Shown here: positions 20,930 to 22,002 of the stretch, in pieces | How positions within the stretch are numbered: position 1 is the first letter of the stretch | Layout of the letters: each line of letters begins with the position of its first letter | Origin: JAUYQR01 sp031415015 | GTDB lineage: Bacteria > Pseudomonadota > Alphaproteobacteria > Rhodobacterales > Rhodobacteraceae | Length of the DNA stretch: 22,002 nucleotides | Assembly (NCBI GenBank): GCA_031415015.1 | Contig: JANOQT010000077.1 | Coordinates: forward strand, 1 to 22,002 | Direction: 5' to 3' | Notes under the pieces: model-generated | Database searches by the model: none | What the model saw: the letters and a program-made list of their open reading frames with translations, nothing else | Told to the model about the DNA's origin: nothing | Position numbers and translations under genes: made by a program

Positions 20930-21325
20930 TTACAGGTAACGCCCCCCCCGCTGCAGCACCTCGATCTGGTATCCGTCCGGGTCCGCGATGAAAAAGAACC
21001 GCGCAATCACGGTGCCCGCAGGCGCAAAGTCCACCAGCTTGCGCGGGGCAAGGCCGGCCTCGGTCAGCGCCGCATGGGTCGCGTTCACGTCATCCACGCT
21101 GAACGCCAGATGGCCGTAGCCGTCGCCCAAAGCATAGGGTTCGGTGCGGCCCTTGTTGACGGTCAGTTCAAGTTCAAACGTGCTGTCGGCGTTCGACAGA
21201 TAGACCAGCGTAAAGGCTTCGAAATCCAGCCGCGCCGCCACGTTCAGACCGAACGCAGTTTCATAGAACGCCAATGTCCGCGCCTCGTCAAGGACGCGGA
21301 TCATGGAATGTATCGCCTTGGCCAT
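20930..21325 (-). CDS. gloA: Lactoylglutathione lyase (glyoxalase I), VOC superfamily
   Basis: A 131-residue single-module VOC protein, the usual length for bacterial glyoxalase I, which isomerises the methylglyoxal-glutathione hemithioacetal to S-lactoylglutathione in the cytoplasm. The four metal ligands of the E. coli enzyme have counterparts: His6 (IHSMIRV), Glu53 (ELELT), His72 (GYGHLAFSVD) and Glu122 (DPDGYQIEVL). The stretch NKGRTEPYALGDGYGHLAFS is typical of the family. The ATG at 21325 has GGGGA upstream. It is the first of three minus-strand genes (43 nt to the next) and may be co-transcribed with the dehydrogenase pair; a reason could be detoxifying aldehydes from sugar oxidation, which is inference. 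Confidence 0.9.
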   Translation of the reverse strand: MAKAIHSMIRVLDEARTLAFYETAFGLNVAARLDFEAFTLVYLSNADSTFELELTVNKGRTEPYALGDGYGHLAFSVDDVNATHAALTEAGLAPRKLVDFAPAGTVIARFFFIADPDGYQIEVLQRGGRYL

Positions 21326-21382
21326 CCGTCTTCCCCGCCATCATCCGTGCAGGACAGATAGAACGGGGCGGTCAGGGCCTTG

Positions 21383-21400
21383 GTAGTAGCATGCTACTAC
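21383..21400. repeat. 18-bp perfect palindrome between the ribbon-helix-helix gene and gloA
   Basis: GTAGTAGCATGCTACTAC is perfectly self-complementary. It lies 14 nt past the ribbon-helix-helix stop and 58 nt before the gloA start. It is either an operator for gloA or the stem of a terminator; a T-rich run follows on the plus side only, where no gene needs it. Confidence 0.6.
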
Positions 21401-21413
21401 GGCTGCATTTTTC

Positions 21414-21713
21414 TTACTCGGCGGCGATCAGGGTGGCGTGATCCCGCATCTGGTCCAGCTCACCCAGGTGGATGGTGCAGGCGCAGCGCAGCAGCGAGGT
21501 AAAGTTGGTGACCTCACCCTGCCCCAAGAGCACCTCGGCGTGCAGCTTCGAGATGAAGGCAGGCGTCGTCAGCCCCTGCGTCGCCGCGATCTGGTCGAGT
21601 ATCCCCCAGAACGCACGCTCCAGCCGGATGCTGGTCGACTGCCCGTTCAGCCGCAGGCGGCGGGTGACGGATTCGTAGCGGGCCGGGTTTTGACCGGCAA
21701 AGATCTGGCACAT
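21414..21713 (-). CDS. Ribbon-helix-helix domain protein (RHH_4-like), copy 1
   Basis: A 99-residue protein beginning MCQIFAGQNPARYESVTRRL. The central part (about 18-84), with RLNGQSTSIRLERAFWGILD, GLTTPAFISKLHAEVLLGQG and NFTSLLRCACTIHL, matches a widespread alphaproteobacterial ribbon-helix-helix family. The beta-strand TSIRL would enter the DNA major groove and the protein would act as a dimeric DNA-binding regulator; biological targets of this family are poorly known. I chose the ATG at 21713 because AGGAGG lies 9 nt upstream; an ATG at 21722 would abut it. Its 5' end and promoter are mirrored by a divergent second copy at 21956. A palindrome over the presumed -10 suggests autoregulation. 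Confidence 0.82.
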   Translation of the reverse strand: MCQIFAGQNPARYESVTRRLRLNGQSTSIRLERAFWGILDQIAATQGLTTPAFISKLHAEVLLGQGEVTNFTSLLRCACTIHLGELDQMRDHATLIAAE

Positions 21714-21783
21714 GACTGGCATCCTCCTCGCAACAATGTTGCGCCGTGCGATGCCCCGCCGTCAAGGCGACCAAATGGCAAGG
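21667..21783. repeat. Inverted repeat, left arm (promoter and 5' end of RHH copy 1)
   Basis: This arm is the reverse complement of 21886-22002 with 8 mismatches over 115 aligned bases (about 93% identity). It covers the first ~15 codons, ribosome-binding site, palindrome and promoter. Mismatches within the codons are mostly silent, which marks a duplicated and maintained gene. Beyond 21783 a GCGGCCC block still matches, with a 5-base indel. Confidence 0.85.
21729..21765 (-). promoter_or_regulatory. Promoter with overlapping palindromic operator, RHH copy 1
   Basis: On the minus strand TTGACG (21765-21760), an 18-base spacer and CAACAT (21741-21736) form a candidate promoter. The 15-bp palindrome CGCAACAATGTTGCG (21729-21743) covers the -10 and reaches the Shine-Dalgarno. 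A bound dimer would block initiation. Confidence 0.55.
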
Positions 21784-21885
21784 AGAGCGGGCCGCACCGT
21801 TGGGATAGGCGTGACGTCCGGCCTGTGCAGGCCATAGGCTGGGCCTCTGGCCCCTAGAGGAAACAGGGGCTGCCCGTGGGGCGGC
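21784..21885. other. Spacer between divergent RHH genes, rich in small hairpins
   Basis: About 100 bases separate the two inverted-repeat arms. It contains GGCCTG/CAGGCC (21820-21833) and GCCCCT/AGGGGC (21850-21870). I see no gene. The hairpins could be part of a small RNA or a transcription barrier, but nothing decides between these. Confidence 0.35.
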
Positions 21886-21903
21886 CCTTGCCATTTGGTC
21901 GCC

Positions 21904-21940
21904 TTGACGGCGGGGCATGCCCCTGCGCAACATTGTTGCG
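21904..21940 (+). promoter_or_regulatory. Promoter with overlapping palindromic operator, RHH copy 2
   Basis: TTGACG (21904-21909), an 18-base spacer and CAACAT (21928-21933) mirror the copy 1 promoter. The palindrome CGCAACATTGTTGCG (21926-21940) is kept intact although the spacer next to it has changed at four positions. That contrast supports a conserved operator. Confidence 0.55.
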
Positions 21941-21955
21941 AGGAGGATGCCAGAC

Positions 21956-22002
21956 ATGTGCCAGATCTTTGCCGGACAGAACCCGGCCCGTTACGAATCC
22001 GT
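21956..22002 (+). CDS. Ribbon-helix-helix domain protein, copy 2, 5' part (runs off the right edge)
   Basis: The ATG at 21956, 9 nt after AGGAGG, opens MCQIFAGQNPARYES, identical at the protein level to the first 15 residues of copy 1 on the other strand. The codons differ at silent positions. This is a divergent paralogue sharing the promoter layout of copy 1. The rest lies outside the window, so whether it is intact is unknown. Confidence 0.8.
   Translation, partial: MCQIFAGQNPARYES

Larger units (their letters stand above)
21886..22002. repeat. Inverted repeat, right arm (promoter and 5' end of RHH copy 2)
   Basis: Counterpart of 21667-21783. It reaches the end of the window still matching, so the repeat probably continues into the second gene. 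Confidence 0.85.

Overview
The window looks like a chromosomal segment of an alphaproteobacterium of the Rhodobacterales (Rhodobacter/Roseobacter type). I infer this from the sequences of RpoB, RpoC, S12, L1 and NusG, from the high GC, and from a VPEID-CTERM/exosortase E pair. Nearly everything is read from the minus strand. The plus-strand genes are one small secreted protein (1034-1237) and a partial gene at the right edge.

Right to left, in the direction of transcription: (a) 21414-22002 holds two divergent, near-identical ribbon-helix-helix genes whose 5' ends and promoters form an inverted repeat. (b) 18789-21325 holds a small metabolic cluster: a VOC-family glyoxalase I, a Tat-exported gluconate-dehydrogenase subunit-3-like protein and a GMC flavoprotein dehydrogenase with a Cys cluster. 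(c) 18616-18691 is tRNA-Trp(CCA) with a good promoter. (d) 16248-18487 is a two-gene restriction-modification module (C5-cytosine methyltransferase plus a candidate PD-(D/E)xK-like nuclease) followed by a possible small ORF. It sits between tRNA-Trp and secE. (e) 4061-16118 is the secE-nusG-rplK-rplA-rplJ-rplL-rpoB-rpoC cluster, with strong palindromes in nearly every intercistronic gap and a clear terminator after rpoC. (f) 1034-3862 is an island of three genes between rpoC and rpsL: a DMT/EamA exporter, exosortase E fused to a CPBP protease (XrtE), and, converging on it, a 67-residue protein with a VPEID sorting tail. (g) 1-568 is rpsL and the start of rpsG, driven by a strong sigma70-type promoter at 801-829 with a leader of about 225 nt.

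The cluster in (e) and (f) supplies transcription (RpoB, RpoC, NusG), translation (L11, L1, L10, L7/L12, S12, S7) and secretion (SecE). The least ordinary parts are the exosortase E/VPEID pair with its almost domain-free substrate, the poorly annotated nuclease beside the methyltransferase, the mirrored ribbon-helix-helix genes with a palindrome over the presumed -10, and the palindromes scattered through the rpo/rpl cluster. I saw no CRISPR array, rRNA, insertion sequence or phage gene.
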